From Bacteroidales bacterium (GTDB lineage Bacteria; Bacteroidota; Bacteroidia; Bacteroidales; PUMT01): a stretch of 8,379 nt of DNA. The stretch spans positions 1 to 8,379 of the forward strand of contig SLOS01000176.1 of the NCBI GenBank assembly GCA_007132365.1, given 5' to 3'. The translations under genes were made by a program, and so were the position numbers. Each line of letters starts with the position of its first letter. The stretch's first letter is position 1. Shown piece by piece: positions 1 to 6,751 of this stretch. The notes beneath the pieces were generated by a model. That model saw only the letters and a program-made list of their open reading frames with translations, made no database searches and was not told the DNA's origin.

Positions 1-938
1 GTACCGGCGGCAATTGAGTCAAGCACCGTCAGCAAACCTGTTCGGGAGAAGTCAGAGCCATAGAAGGAATCATGCAGACCTTTTAAAATGACAAGTTCCA
101 GAAGGCGCCCCTCACCCAGCAAGGGATCGGTTCCCAGTGTATTCCTCAGGTCGGTTAGACTGCGGTTATTGTTAATGTCGCTGAATATTCTTTTACCCCT
201 CACCGTGCGCGAAAAAAACAGAAAATACCGGTTGTAAACCTGATTAAAGAGCTCCATATATGCAACATTATTATAAAGTACCGGTTCAGACCTGAAATGG
301 CTGTCCGATATGCTCCTGGCAGTTCGCATCTGCGACATGATCTTCAGTAAAGCCATTTTGTAGTTCCGGTAAGCATTGAAGTACGGATGTACAGAATGTG
401 CAAACCTATGGTCAAAAACACCCTGTATTGAATCAAGCAATTCCTGGTCGCGCTCAACTGTCAGCCTTATCAGTGACTCACCGAAAAGCGGCTCATACAT
501 GTTGTCAAAAGTCCTGATCAATGCATTCAGTTCATTACAGTCATGATTGAGCACTGCAAGATGAGTGGGAATTCCTTCAAAATAGGGATTCAGTTTATCG
601 CGGACCGATTTATCGGTTTTTTCCGGTAGTATAACCTCGTATTCCCTCCCGGGTTCGATATACATATAAAGGTTATAAATTCCTGTATGGGAAAAGATAT
701 ACCGGGGCCCGTCATCAATCAGGATATCAATGGAGAACTGTTCATTCTCCCCTATCATGATCCTGAACAGTTCAGCCCGGGTAAAACTTATCTGGTCGGT
801 CCACGAATAAAAAACTATTTCTTCACCTGCATACCCGGGAGCATTGCCGCTTATAATTACCTTACCCGGGCCCTCCGTGCCACTTCCTTTTATTGCATGA
901 ACAAGCAATAAGACTATCAGGTAAAAGGCAAATCTCAT
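1..938 (-). CDS. Secreted protein, N-terminal part; probable TlpA-like thioredoxin-family protein (partial)
   Basis: An open frame of 312 codons runs from an ATG at 938 to the left edge without a stop, so the C-terminus is missing. Residues 1-20 (MRFAFYLIVLLLVHAIKGSG) form a short basic start and hydrophobic core, a typical Sec signal peptide. There is no lipobox cysteine, so a periplasmic protein is more likely than a lipoprotein. Residues about 26-105 look like the beta-rich N-terminal domain seen before thioredoxin folds in Bacteroidota TlpA-type proteins (KVIISGNAPGYAGEEI, later YIEPGREYEVILP). The rest is a charged, probably helical linker ending in a stretch (LLELVILKGLHDSFY) I associate with the same group. 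The CxxC domain would lie outside, so redox activity is inferred, not seen. The start is 11 nt after the coaD stop on the same strand, suggesting one transcript. The reading frame is certain; the family is moderately sure. Confidence 0.72.
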   Translation of the reverse strand, partial: MRFAFYLIVLLLVHAIKGSGTEGPGKVIISGNAPGYAGEEIVFYSWTDQISFTRAELFRIMIGENEQFSIDILIDDGPRYIFSHTGIYNLYMYIEPGREYEVILPEKTDKSVRDKLNPYFEGIPTHLAVLNHDCNELNALIRTFDNMYEPLFGESLIRLTVERDQELLDSIQGVFDHRFAHSVHPYFNAYRNYKMALLKIMSQMRTARSISDSHFRSEPVLYNNVAYMELFNQVYNRYFLFFSRTVRGKRIFSDINNNRSLTDLRNTLGTDPLLGEGRLLELVILKGLHDSFYGSDFSRTGLLTVLDSIAAG

Positions 939-949
939 CAGTAGAAAGT

Positions 950-1423
950 TCAGGGTTTATATTCACTTAACCTGACCCCAGAAGGTACAAACCTTGAAGC
1001 ATCACCACCATACCTGACTATATCGCGCACTATGGTGGAGTTTATGGGAGTATGTTCAGGTCTGGTTAGCAGGAAGACTGACTCTATATCACCTGCCATT
1101 GCATTGTTTACCTGGGCTATCGCCCTCTCAAACTCAAAATCGGCAGCCGTTCGCAATCCCCGCAGAATAAAGGAAGCATTTCTCTTTTTGCAGAAATCCA
1201 CTGTCAAACCACTAAACCATGTGACCTCAACTGCCGGCTCATCACTGAAAACATTTCCTATCCATTCAAGCCTTTTTTCCAGTGGGAAAAAGCCTTTTTT
1301 ATTCGAATTATAACCTACAGCAATAATTATCCTGTCAAAAAAGGTCAGTGCCCTTCTGACAACTGATTCATGACCTATGGTAAACGGATCAAATGATCCC
1401 GGGAAAACAGCAATTTTTTCCAT
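950..1423 (-). CDS. coaD: Phosphopantetheine adenylyltransferase
   Basis: CoaD catalyses the penultimate step of coenzyme A synthesis: it joins 4'-phosphopantetheine and ATP to give dephospho-CoA and pyrophosphate, in the cytosol. The 157-residue length is normal for the bacterial enzyme, usually about 160. Diagnostic motifs are all visible: the nucleotidyltransferase start AVFPGSFDPFTIGH with the T/HxGH site at residues 15-18, a lysine at 42 where the family has a substrate-binding lysine, RGLR at 88-91, and INSTIVR at 127-133, matching the usual ISSTxVR nucleotide-binding motif. The ATG at 1423 places the first beta strand right at the N-terminus, as expected. No clear Shine-Dalgarno sequence precedes it, only an A/T-rich leader, which is common in Bacteroidota. 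The secreted protein gene follows 11 nt downstream; a candidate promoter lies at 1475-1482. Confidence 0.97.
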   Translation of the reverse strand: MEKIAVFPGSFDPFTIGHESVVRRALTFFDRIIIAVGYNSNKKGFFPLEKRLEWIGNVFSDEPAVEVTWFSGLTVDFCKKRNASFILRGLRTAADFEFERAIAQVNNAMAGDIESVFLLTRPEHTPINSTIVRDIVRYGGDASRFVPSGVRLSEYKP

Positions 1424-1465
1424 TATATCAATTTTTTATGGTAAAAAGGCAACCCGAATAATTGC

Positions 1466-1496
1466 TTGCAAATGCAAATTTACATGAATTTTGCAA
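1466..1496. repeat. Imperfect inverted repeat overlapping the coaD promoter
   Basis: On the plus strand TTGCAAA (1466-1472) is inverted as TTTGCAA (1490-1496), and a second direct copy TGCAAA lies at 1473-1478, inside the -7 element. The inner pair, TGCAAATTTA against TGCAAAATTC on the other strand, matches at 8 of 10 positions. A dyad over a -7 element could be an operator for a dimeric regulator. Nothing in the window identifies such a regulator, and short A/T-rich dyads arise by chance. Confidence 0.35.
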
Positions 1497-1504
1497 CTAA
1501 TAAA
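1475..1504 (-). promoter_or_regulatory. Candidate promoter of coaD
   Basis: Read on the minus strand, TAAATTTG at 1475-1482 is an exact match to the Bacteroidota -7 element TAnnTTTG. A TTT run at 1502-1504, after a 19-nt spacer, is a weak -33 element. Transcription would begin near 1468, giving a leader of about 45 nt before the coaD ATG. The region is very A/T-rich, so a chance match is possible. It is the only exact -7 match I found in the 109-nt gap between the LiaF-like gene and coaD. Confidence 0.45.
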
Positions 1505-1532
1505 TATTTCTACAGAGCCATAAGATTTGCTT

Positions 1533-2078
1533 TTAAATCCCCTGCCTGTATATAAGAACAGCACTGCCAAAAACAACATTGACCCTGATATCAAGACCGG
1601 GGCCTTCAGGATCATAGTCGTCTGATCTGTATCTCCCGCTGCCAAAGAGCGGCGTATTCCTTGCAGGCATCTTTACTCCGGCAAAAACCGCATCAACCCT
1701 GATATTTACCGGCAAATCCACTGGAAGATAAACGGTGCACCCCGAAAAGACACTGTTGATCTTAAGATCCTTTATTTGGTCAGGATGCTTAATTTCACTC
1801 AAATCAAAGGTGGTCCTTGAAAATACAAGCTGATATTCATCAGCCGGAAAAGGAGAAACATCAATTGTTTCCGATCTGAAAAAAAACTCATTATCAGCCG
1901 TTTTAATCGGCCAGACCAGTGAACTTCCCGCCATGATCTTAATTCCCAGCAATACCAGGAATGACCCTGCAAGAATTCTCAAAACTGGAAATTCAATGTT
2001 GAAAATAACCCTGATAAGGAGGGCAACACCGGTTAGAATAAGTATTATCCCCCAGAAAGAAAGATTATCAACCTGCAT
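1533..2078 (-). CDS. LiaF-like membrane protein (two TM segments plus C-terminal beta domain)
   Basis: This 181-residue protein has two N-terminal hydrophobic segments (about 8-26, FWGIILILTGVALLIRVIF, and 31-50), then a soluble beta-rich domain from about 65 to the end. That domain carries three similar strand motifs, SVFSGCTVYLP (109-119), AVFAGVKMP (130-138) and VVFGSAVLI (168-176), typical of the LiaF / 'cell wall-active antibiotics response' C-terminal domain. In Firmicutes LiaF damps a cell-envelope stress two-component system; Bacteroidota relatives have no settled role. No sensor kinase or regulator lies nearby, so a Lia-type function is not implied. I chose the ATG at 2078 because family members begin just before the FWGIILI segment. 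An in-frame TTG at 2108 would add ten residues but has no better ribosome site. The ATG lies 40 nt after the lon stop, consistent with co-transcription. Confidence 0.85.
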   Translation of the reverse strand: MQVDNLSFWGIILILTGVALLIRVIFNIEFPVLRILAGSFLVLLGIKIMAGSSLVWPIKTADNEFFFRSETIDVSPFPADEYQLVFSRTTFDLSEIKHPDQIKDLKINSVFSGCTVYLPVDLPVNIRVDAVFAGVKMPARNTPLFGSGRYRSDDYDPEGPGLDIRVNVVFGSAVLIYRQGI

Positions 2079-2118
2079 CGGAAAAAGATTTACAAATATC
2101 AGCAACAACCTGGTGATT

Positions 2119-4575
2119 TCAGGCCGGTGCAGGATCCTTTATTTTCTCCTTTAGAAGAGCAATTTCAAGGACATCAATTATGGTCCGGACATAATGAAAA
2201 TTAAGCCCCTTGAGATAGATTTCCCTTATTTTTTCCATATCTTTTCTGTTATCCTCAGATAAAACGACATGGGAAATATTTGCCCGCCTTGCAGCAAGTA
2301 TCTTTTCCTTTATTCCGCCAACAGGCAATATCCTGCCACGCAGGGTAATCTCGCCCGTCATGGCAATGCCCTTTTTAACCTTCCTGCGGGTAAAGGCAGA
2401 TGCCATAGATGTTACCATGGTAATACCTGCCGAAGGACCATCTTTAGGGATAGCTCCCTCGGGAACATGAATATGGACATTAGTTTTTTCAAAGATTTCA
2501 GGATCCAGATCCAGATATCCCGCCTGGGCCTTCAGGTATTCATGGGACAGTTGAGCAGACTCCTTCATCACATCTCCTACATTCCCGGTTATGGTCAGGT
2601 TGCCCTTTCCCCGGCTTAGACTTGTTTCCACAAATAATATCTCGCCTCCGGCCGGAGTTACAGCCAGTCCTGTAACGACCCCGGCAAAATCATTCCCCTG
2701 GTAAAAGTCCCTGGAATATTCCGGCGGACCGAGGATTTCTCTTACAATTGTAGTATCCAGCCTTTTTTGCATACTCTGGCCAAAGGCAACCCTCCTTGCC
2801 AGTCCACGAACCATCTTGGCAATCTTTTTGTCCAGCTCCCTGACACCCGATTCACGGGTATAGCTTTCAACAATAAGTTCCAGTACTTTCTTGGGGAAAA
2901 AAACAGAATTCTTTTCCATCCCATGGTTCACAAGCTGTTTAGGAACCAGATGCCTGCGCGCAATCTCAGTCTTTTCTTCAACTATATATCCGTTTACATT
3001 GATCACTTCCATCCTGTCACGCAATGCAGGGTGGATGGTATTGACCGTGTTGGCAGTGGCAATGAAAAGAACCCTCGACAGATCATAGTCCAGCTCCAGG
3101 TAGTTGTCATGGAAAGCGAAGTTCTGTTCAGGATCAAGTACCTCGAGCAGGGCCGATGCAGGATCACCATGAATATCCCGTCCCACCTTGTCGATCTCGT
3201 CAAGTATAAATACCGGGTTTGATGATTTCGCTTTCTTTATATTCTGCAATATACGGCCCGGCATGGCGCCAATGTAAGTTTTCCTGTGTCCCCTTATTTC
3301 CGATTCGTCATGAAGCCCGCCAAGTGACATACGGACATATTTCCTGCCCAATGCACCTGCTACAGACCGCCCCAGGGATGTTTTGCCTACACCCGGAGGA
3401 CCGACAAGGCATAAGATAGGTGATTTCATATCACCCTTAAGTTTAAGGACTGCAAGATGCTCAAGTATCCTATCCTTCACCGTATCCAGTCCGAAATGGT
3501 CTCTGTCAAGAACTTTCTGGGCCCTTTGAAGGTCGAAATTGTCTTTTGTATAATTGCCCCAGGGCAGCTCAAGAAAGAGATGGACATAGTTTACCTGAAC
3601 CGAATATTCAGCTGATGCCGGATTAAGGCGCTGAAGCTTTGAAAGCTCCTTCTCAAAAGCCTCGCCAACCTCTTTTGACCATTTCTTTTCTGATGCCCTG
3701 TTTCGCATTTCGGCAATCTCCTTTTCAAGCGGATTGCCACCCAGTTCATTCTGTATGGTCTTCATCTGCTGATGCAGCAGGTACTCTCTTTGTTGCTGAT
3801 CCAGCTCGGACTTAACCTTGGACTGTATATCTTTCTTGAGCTCCAGCATCTGAACCTCCTTGCTCAGATGTTCAAGCAGGACCTCTGCCCGCCTGGAAAC
3901 CTGGTTAATCTCCAGCAGCTTTTGTTTGGAAGAAATATCAACATCGGAATTAGAGCATATGAAGTTTATCAGGAAGGTGGAGCTTTCAATGTTCTTCACG
4001 GCAAATGAAGCCTCTGGAGGTATGTTGGTTGAGAGTTTTATTATTTTCAGCGAAAGATCCCTCAGCGATCCGATAAGAGCCTGGAACTGATTATTCCTCT
4101 TTTTCGGCATGACATCATCCAGGCTTTTCACAGTGGCAATATGGTATGGTTCATCAGAAACCAGTCCCAGCATCTCAAACCGCTTTTTACCCTGGATTAT
4201 CACGGAGGTTGATCCATCAGGCATTTCCAGGATTTTCAGTATCTGGGCAACAGTTCCAACCCTGTAAAGGTCTTTAAGTGAAGGATGATCAACTTCCATT
4301 TCCTTCTGAGCGACAGCACCTATTGTTTTATTGCCTTTGTATGCGTCACGTACTAGCTTAATTGATTTCTCCCGTCCCACAGTTATCGGAATGATAACCC
4401 CCGGAAAGAGAACGGTATTGCGCAGGGGAAGCAATGGCAGGTTTGAAGGCACCTCTGTCCTGCTCAGCATATCCTCATCCTCCTCGGAAATCAGTGTGAT
4501 ATAGTCCGATTCCTCTTCTCCCGGATTTCCACCCAGCATATCAGCCCAGAGTAAATCTTTGTCTTTTTTGTACAT
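2119..4575 (-). CDS. lon: ATP-dependent endopeptidase La (Lon protease)
   Basis: Lon is a cytosolic hexameric AAA+ serine protease that unfolds and degrades misfolded and some regulatory proteins. All parts of a LonA are present in 818 residues: an N-terminal substrate-recognition domain (from about 46, LPLLPLRNTVLFPG), a helical coiled-coil stretch (about 235-320), the AAA+ module with Walker A GPPGVGKTS (392-400) and Walker B VFILDEIDK (455-463), a sensor-1 stretch FIATANT near 504-510, and the C-terminal protease domain. The catalytic serine is S715 in PKDGPSAG. The partner lysine is most likely K758 in GGIKEKI, 43 residues later as in E. coli Lon (S679/K722). Before the LON domain is an acidic stretch of about 40 residues (EEESDY, SEEDEDM), making the protein slightly longer than E. 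coli Lon (784). The ATG at 4575 fits the frame; its ribosome site is weak. The LiaF-like gene follows directly. Confidence 0.98.
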   Translation of the reverse strand: MYKKDKDLLWADMLGGNPGEEESDYITLISEEDEDMLSRTEVPSNLPLLPLRNTVLFPGVIIPITVGREKSIKLVRDAYKGNKTIGAVAQKEMEVDHPSLKDLYRVGTVAQILKILEMPDGSTSVIIQGKKRFEMLGLVSDEPYHIATVKSLDDVMPKKRNNQFQALIGSLRDLSLKIIKLSTNIPPEASFAVKNIESSTFLINFICSNSDVDISSKQKLLEINQVSRRAEVLLEHLSKEVQMLELKKDIQSKVKSELDQQQREYLLHQQMKTIQNELGGNPLEKEIAEMRNRASEKKWSKEVGEAFEKELSKLQRLNPASAEYSVQVNYVHLFLELPWGNYTKDNFDLQRAQKVLDRDHFGLDTVKDRILEHLAVLKLKGDMKSPILCLVGPPGVGKTSLGRSVAGALGRKYVRMSLGGLHDESEIRGHRKTYIGAMPGRILQNIKKAKSSNPVFILDEIDKVGRDIHGDPASALLEVLDPEQNFAFHDNYLELDYDLSRVLFIATANTVNTIHPALRDRMEVINVNGYIVEEKTEIARRHLVPKQLVNHGMEKNSVFFPKKVLELIVESYTRESGVRELDKKIAKMVRGLARRVAFGQSMQKRLDTTIVREILGPPEYSRDFYQGNDFAGVVTGLAVTPAGGEILFVETSLSRGKGNLTITGNVGDVMKESAQLSHEYLKAQAGYLDLDPEIFEKTNVHIHVPEGAIPKDGPSAGITMVTSMASAFTRRKVKKGIAMTGEITLRGRILPVGGIKEKILAARRANISHVVLSEDNRKDMEKIREIYLKGLNFHYVRTIIDVLEIALLKEKIKDPAPA

Positions 4576-4635
4576 TTTAACTTTATATCATTATGCGATG
4601 CAATATATAAACAAATTGGAAGAAATTTAGTTCGA

Positions 4636-4666
4636 CCTGAAAACTTCAGGACAGTGATGCCCTGAG
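4636..4666 (-). other. Competing stem-loops between the rpmE terminator and lon
   Basis: A perfect 6-bp inverted repeat, CCTGAA at 4636-4641 and TTCAGG at 4645-4650 around a 3-nt loop, forms a compact hairpin. A third segment, CCCTGAG at 4660-4666, can pair instead with TTCAGG (five Watson-Crick pairs plus one G-U on the plus strand; five pairs in a minus-strand transcript). The two pairings are mutually exclusive, as in attenuator-type leaders. The segment follows the rpmE terminator and lies 61 nt upstream of lon. No clear lon promoter was found, so whether it is transcribed is unknown. It could also be a DNA-level operator. Confidence 0.35.
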
Positions 4667-4669
4667 AAC

Positions 4670-4695
4670 AAAAAAAACCCCGCATATGCAGGGTT
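4670..4695 (-). terminator. Rho-independent terminator of rpmE
   Basis: On the minus strand AACCCTGC (4695-4688) pairs with GCGGGGTT (4683-4676), with one T-G wobble, around a short ATAT loop, and is followed by a run of eight T (4677-4670). It begins 22 nt after the rpmE stop, so it should end the rpmE transcript and insulate lon. In the plus direction the hairpin lacks a proper T run, so it works one way. Confidence 0.88.
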
Positions 4696-4717
4696 CCTTA
4701 TGTACTTGCAAAATATG

Positions 4718-4987
4718 CTATTTAACGTTTTTCCTTTCCATATGCTTCTTATACCGGTTCATAAATTTATCAACACGGCCTGCAGTGTCCACAAGCTTCA
4801 TTTTGCCGGTATAAAATGGGTGCGAGGTGTTGGATATCTCCAGTTTAAACAGGGGATACTCATTGCCGTCTTCAAGCTTTATCGTTTCTTTCGTGGGTGC
4901 GGTTGAACGAGAAATAAAATAGTTATCGTTCGACATATCCTTAAAAACCACAAGTCGATAATTTTCTGGATGTATTTCTTTCTTCAT
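4718..4987 (-). CDS. rpmE2: 50S ribosomal protein L31, type B
   Basis: L31 sits on the large subunit near the 5S rRNA and helps bridge the two ribosomal subunits. The 89-residue protein starts MKKEIHPENYRLVVFKD and contains the L31 signature SHPFYTGKMKLVDTAGRVDKF (residues about 55-75). It has no cysteine at all, so it lacks the zinc-binding CxxC pairs of type A L31. That and the longer middle loop (30-52) mark it as type B. In many bacteria type B is the zinc-starvation paralogue, but in Bacteroidota it often appears to be the standard copy, and the strong ordinary promoter here with no obvious Zur-like palindrome fits that. It is a single-gene unit: promoter at 5046-5077, terminator at 4670-4695. 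Confidence 0.96.
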   Translation of the reverse strand: MKKEIHPENYRLVVFKDMSNDNYFISRSTAPTKETIKLEDGNEYPLFKLEISNTSHPFYTGKMKLVDTAGRVDKFMNRYKKHMERKNVK

Positions 4988-5045
4988 ATCTTAATTTTTT
5001 CTCGGAATATCTGGTTATCTGACAACTCTTATTACAAACGGAATG

Positions 5046-5077
5046 CAAAGATAACTGTTGTGCTGAAAAATACAAAA
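5046..5077 (-). promoter_or_regulatory. Bacteroidota-type promoter of rpmE
   Basis: On the minus strand TTTTG at 5073-5077 is followed after exactly 19 nt by TATCTTTG at 5046-5053. These match the Bacteroidota -33 (TTTG) and -7 (TAnnTTTG) elements and their usual spacing. Transcription would begin near 5040, giving a leader of about 50 nt before the rpmE ATG at 4987. It is the most complete promoter in the window. Confidence 0.82.
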
Positions 5078-5144
5078 CTTTTTATCTTTTTTACCACGGC
5101 ACAGATTCAGGCTTGCTCAACTTTCCAATGAAGGCCCCAATGCC

Positions 5145-6620
5145 TTAGTCAGGCAAAATGAACAAATCCATTACAGATTCATTTGAATTAGCCGGAAAAC
5201 TTTTATGCACAAACTCATTTTTCCGGATCACGTATGTATAATTGGCGGACAGTGAATCGATGTTCTCAACTATGTGCCTGATTGCTTCAATAATGAAATT
5301 TATTTCAGCATCAGTAGTGGTAGGGTGGAGTGACATACGCACCCACCCGGGCTTGGTGGACAGATCTCCGTGATTGATCATATCGGTAATCTCCAGGGAT
5401 TTTTCATGGCTCACTTCAAGCAAAAAATGGCCATAGGTGCCTGCACATGCGCACCCTCCGCGGACCTGTATTCCGAATTTATCATTAAGAAGCTTAACAA
5501 AAAGATTATAATGGATGTCAGGGTGATAAAAAGAAAAAACGGGCAGTCTCTCTTCTACATTGCCGGCAAGGATCCTGAGGCCCCCGATGCTCTGCAGACC
5601 ACTGAAGACCATACCTGTAATCTCTTTCTCTCTCTGACTTATCAGGGATGTATTCATCAGGTTCTTAAGTTCAATGGCAAGTGCTGTTTTTATGGCCTGC
5701 ATAAATCCGGGTGTACCTCCGTCTTCCCTGACCTCAATATCATCAACATACTTGTATTTACCCCACGGATTGGTCCAGTCCACCGTCCCGCCACCTGAAT
5801 CATCAGGGATCTCATTGCTGTAAAGGCTTGCATCAAATATCAGAACACCCGACGATCCCGGGCCCCCAAGAAATTTATGAGGGGAAAAATATATTGCATC
5901 CAGTTTTTCCATCGGATCATCAGGATGCATATTAATGTCAGTATATGGGGCAGATGCAGCAAAATCAATAAAGCAAACCCCTCCGTGCTCATGCATGATA
6001 CGGGCAAGGGTATGATACGGAGTCATTATGCCGGTAACATTGGAGCAGGCTGTAAATGCCCCGATTTTGAACTTACGGTCCCTGTAATTCTCAAGCTGCC
6101 TGAGTAACGAGTCAGGATCCACAAGAAGATCTTTGTCAGGCTCAACCATTACCACATCGGCAATGGTCTCATACCATGAAGTATGATTGGAATGGTGCTC
6201 CATATGAGTTATAAAGACAACCGGTTTCTCAATATCCCGCAGGCAGTTTTTATTGAAGAGTTTTCCACATCCCTTCAGTCCCAGAATCCTCTGCAGCTTG
6301 TTTACAACCGTGGTCATTCCACTTCCGGCGGTAATAATGATATCATCAGGACCAGCGTTACAATGCTGTTTTATCTTCCGGTGGGCCAGATGATAACAGC
6401 GCGTTGTAAAATTTCCTGCGTGGCTTGTCTCGGTATGGGTATTGCCTACAAAAGGGCCCAGCACCCCTGACAATCTTTCTTCAATAGTTCTGTACAGCCT
6501 TCCACTTGCAATCCAGTCCGCATAAACCATCTTCTGAACACCGAAGGGTGACTCGAATGATGCATCTATCCCGATTATATTGTCGCGAAAACGTGTAAAA
6601 TGTCTTTCAGTCCCTGTCAT
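5145..6620 (-). CDS. Class V aminotransferase-fold PLP enzyme (cysteine desulfurase / selenocysteine lyase-like)
   Basis: A 491-residue PLP enzyme of the SufS/NifS superfamily. The Schiff-base lysine is K249 in YFSPHKFLGG. D219 in CFIDFAASAP would bind the pyridine nitrogen, and H142 or H143 in EHHSNHTSW would stack on the ring. The segment VRGGCACAG (386-394) supplies C390 and C392 where desulfurases carry the catalytic cysteine, and R428 in GWVRMSLHPTTTDAEI matches the substrate-carboxylate arginine. It is longer than SufS (about 400), with a tail of about 35 residues after the fold, and has YADWIASGRLYRTIE and VGNTHTETS near the start, marking a separate subgroup whose substrate I do not know. 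No sufBCD, iscU or molybdenum-cofactor genes lie nearby, so Fe-S assembly is not supported. Cysteine or selenocysteine lyase activity is the best guess. An in-frame stop upstream supports the ATG at 6620. It is probably a single-gene unit. Confidence 0.9.
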   Translation of the reverse strand: MTGTERHFTRFRDNIIGIDASFESPFGVQKMVYADWIASGRLYRTIEERLSGVLGPFVGNTHTETSHAGNFTTRCYHLAHRKIKQHCNAGPDDIIITAGSGMTTVVNKLQRILGLKGCGKLFNKNCLRDIEKPVVFITHMEHHSNHTSWYETIADVVMVEPDKDLLVDPDSLLRQLENYRDRKFKIGAFTACSNVTGIMTPYHTLARIMHEHGGVCFIDFAASAPYTDINMHPDDPMEKLDAIYFSPHKFLGGPGSSGVLIFDASLYSNEIPDDSGGGTVDWTNPWGKYKYVDDIEVREDGGTPGFMQAIKTALAIELKNLMNTSLISQREKEITGMVFSGLQSIGGLRILAGNVEERLPVFSFYHPDIHYNLFVKLLNDKFGIQVRGGCACAGTYGHFLLEVSHEKSLEITDMINHGDLSTKPGWVRMSLHPTTTDAEINFIIEAIRHIVENIDSLSANYTYVIRKNEFVHKSFPANSNESVMDLFILPD

Positions 6621-6679
6621 AGAGTACCATTTATGCCAATAGTTTAATTATCAATTACTCAGCAAAACATAACCAGCAA

Positions 6680-6687
6680 CAAATATA
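6680..6687 (-). promoter_or_regulatory. Candidate -7 element for the class V aminotransferase gene
   Basis: On the minus strand TATATTTG is an exact TAnnTTTG match, placing the transcript start near 6673 and a leader of about 50 nt before the ATG at 6620. The matching -33 position holds only a T-rich stretch, not TTTG. It lies in the 131-nt gap after the flippase gene, which otherwise holds no gene and no clear terminator. Confidence 0.45.
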
Positions 6688-6751
6688 ATCCAGTTTTGAA
6701 ATTAAAAACCTAATAAAAAGCATGTTTCAGGGAACAAAAGGTCTGTTGATG

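Noticed and set aside
687..911. Plus-strand 74-codon frame within the left-edge region
   Set aside because: It lies wholly antisense to the continuous minus-strand frame with a signal peptide, and its product shows no recognisable family features.
1436..1645. Minus-strand 69-codon frame with a hydrophobic segment across the LiaF-like gene end and the coaD leader
   Set aside because: It overlaps the last third of the LiaF-like gene in another frame and crosses the coaD promoter; no ribosome site or homology signal.
2767..3222. Plus-strand 151-codon frame (and several shorter ones) inside lon
   Set aside because: Fully antisense to the conserved AAA+ and protease domains of Lon; low-complexity composition with no family signal, so a shadow frame.
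4576..4635. Possible lon promoter (TAAATTTC and TATATTGC on the minus strand)
   Set aside because: Each deviates from TAnnTTTG and neither has a -33 element at the right distance; the area is too A/T-rich to call.
5128..5160. Small hairpin (TGCCT/AGGCA) at the stop of the class V aminotransferase gene
   Set aside because: The stem is only 5 bp and no T run follows on the minus strand, so it is not a convincing terminator.
5370..5798. Plus-strand 142-codon frame inside the class V aminotransferase gene
   Set aside because: Antisense to the conserved catalytic half of the enzyme and unlike any protein I recognise.
6607..6630. Seven-codon upstream ORF (ATG at 6630, TGA at 6607) overlapping the start of the class V enzyme
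   Set aside because: It could be a translational coupling leader, but a tiny frame of this size is expected by chance and has no ribosome site.
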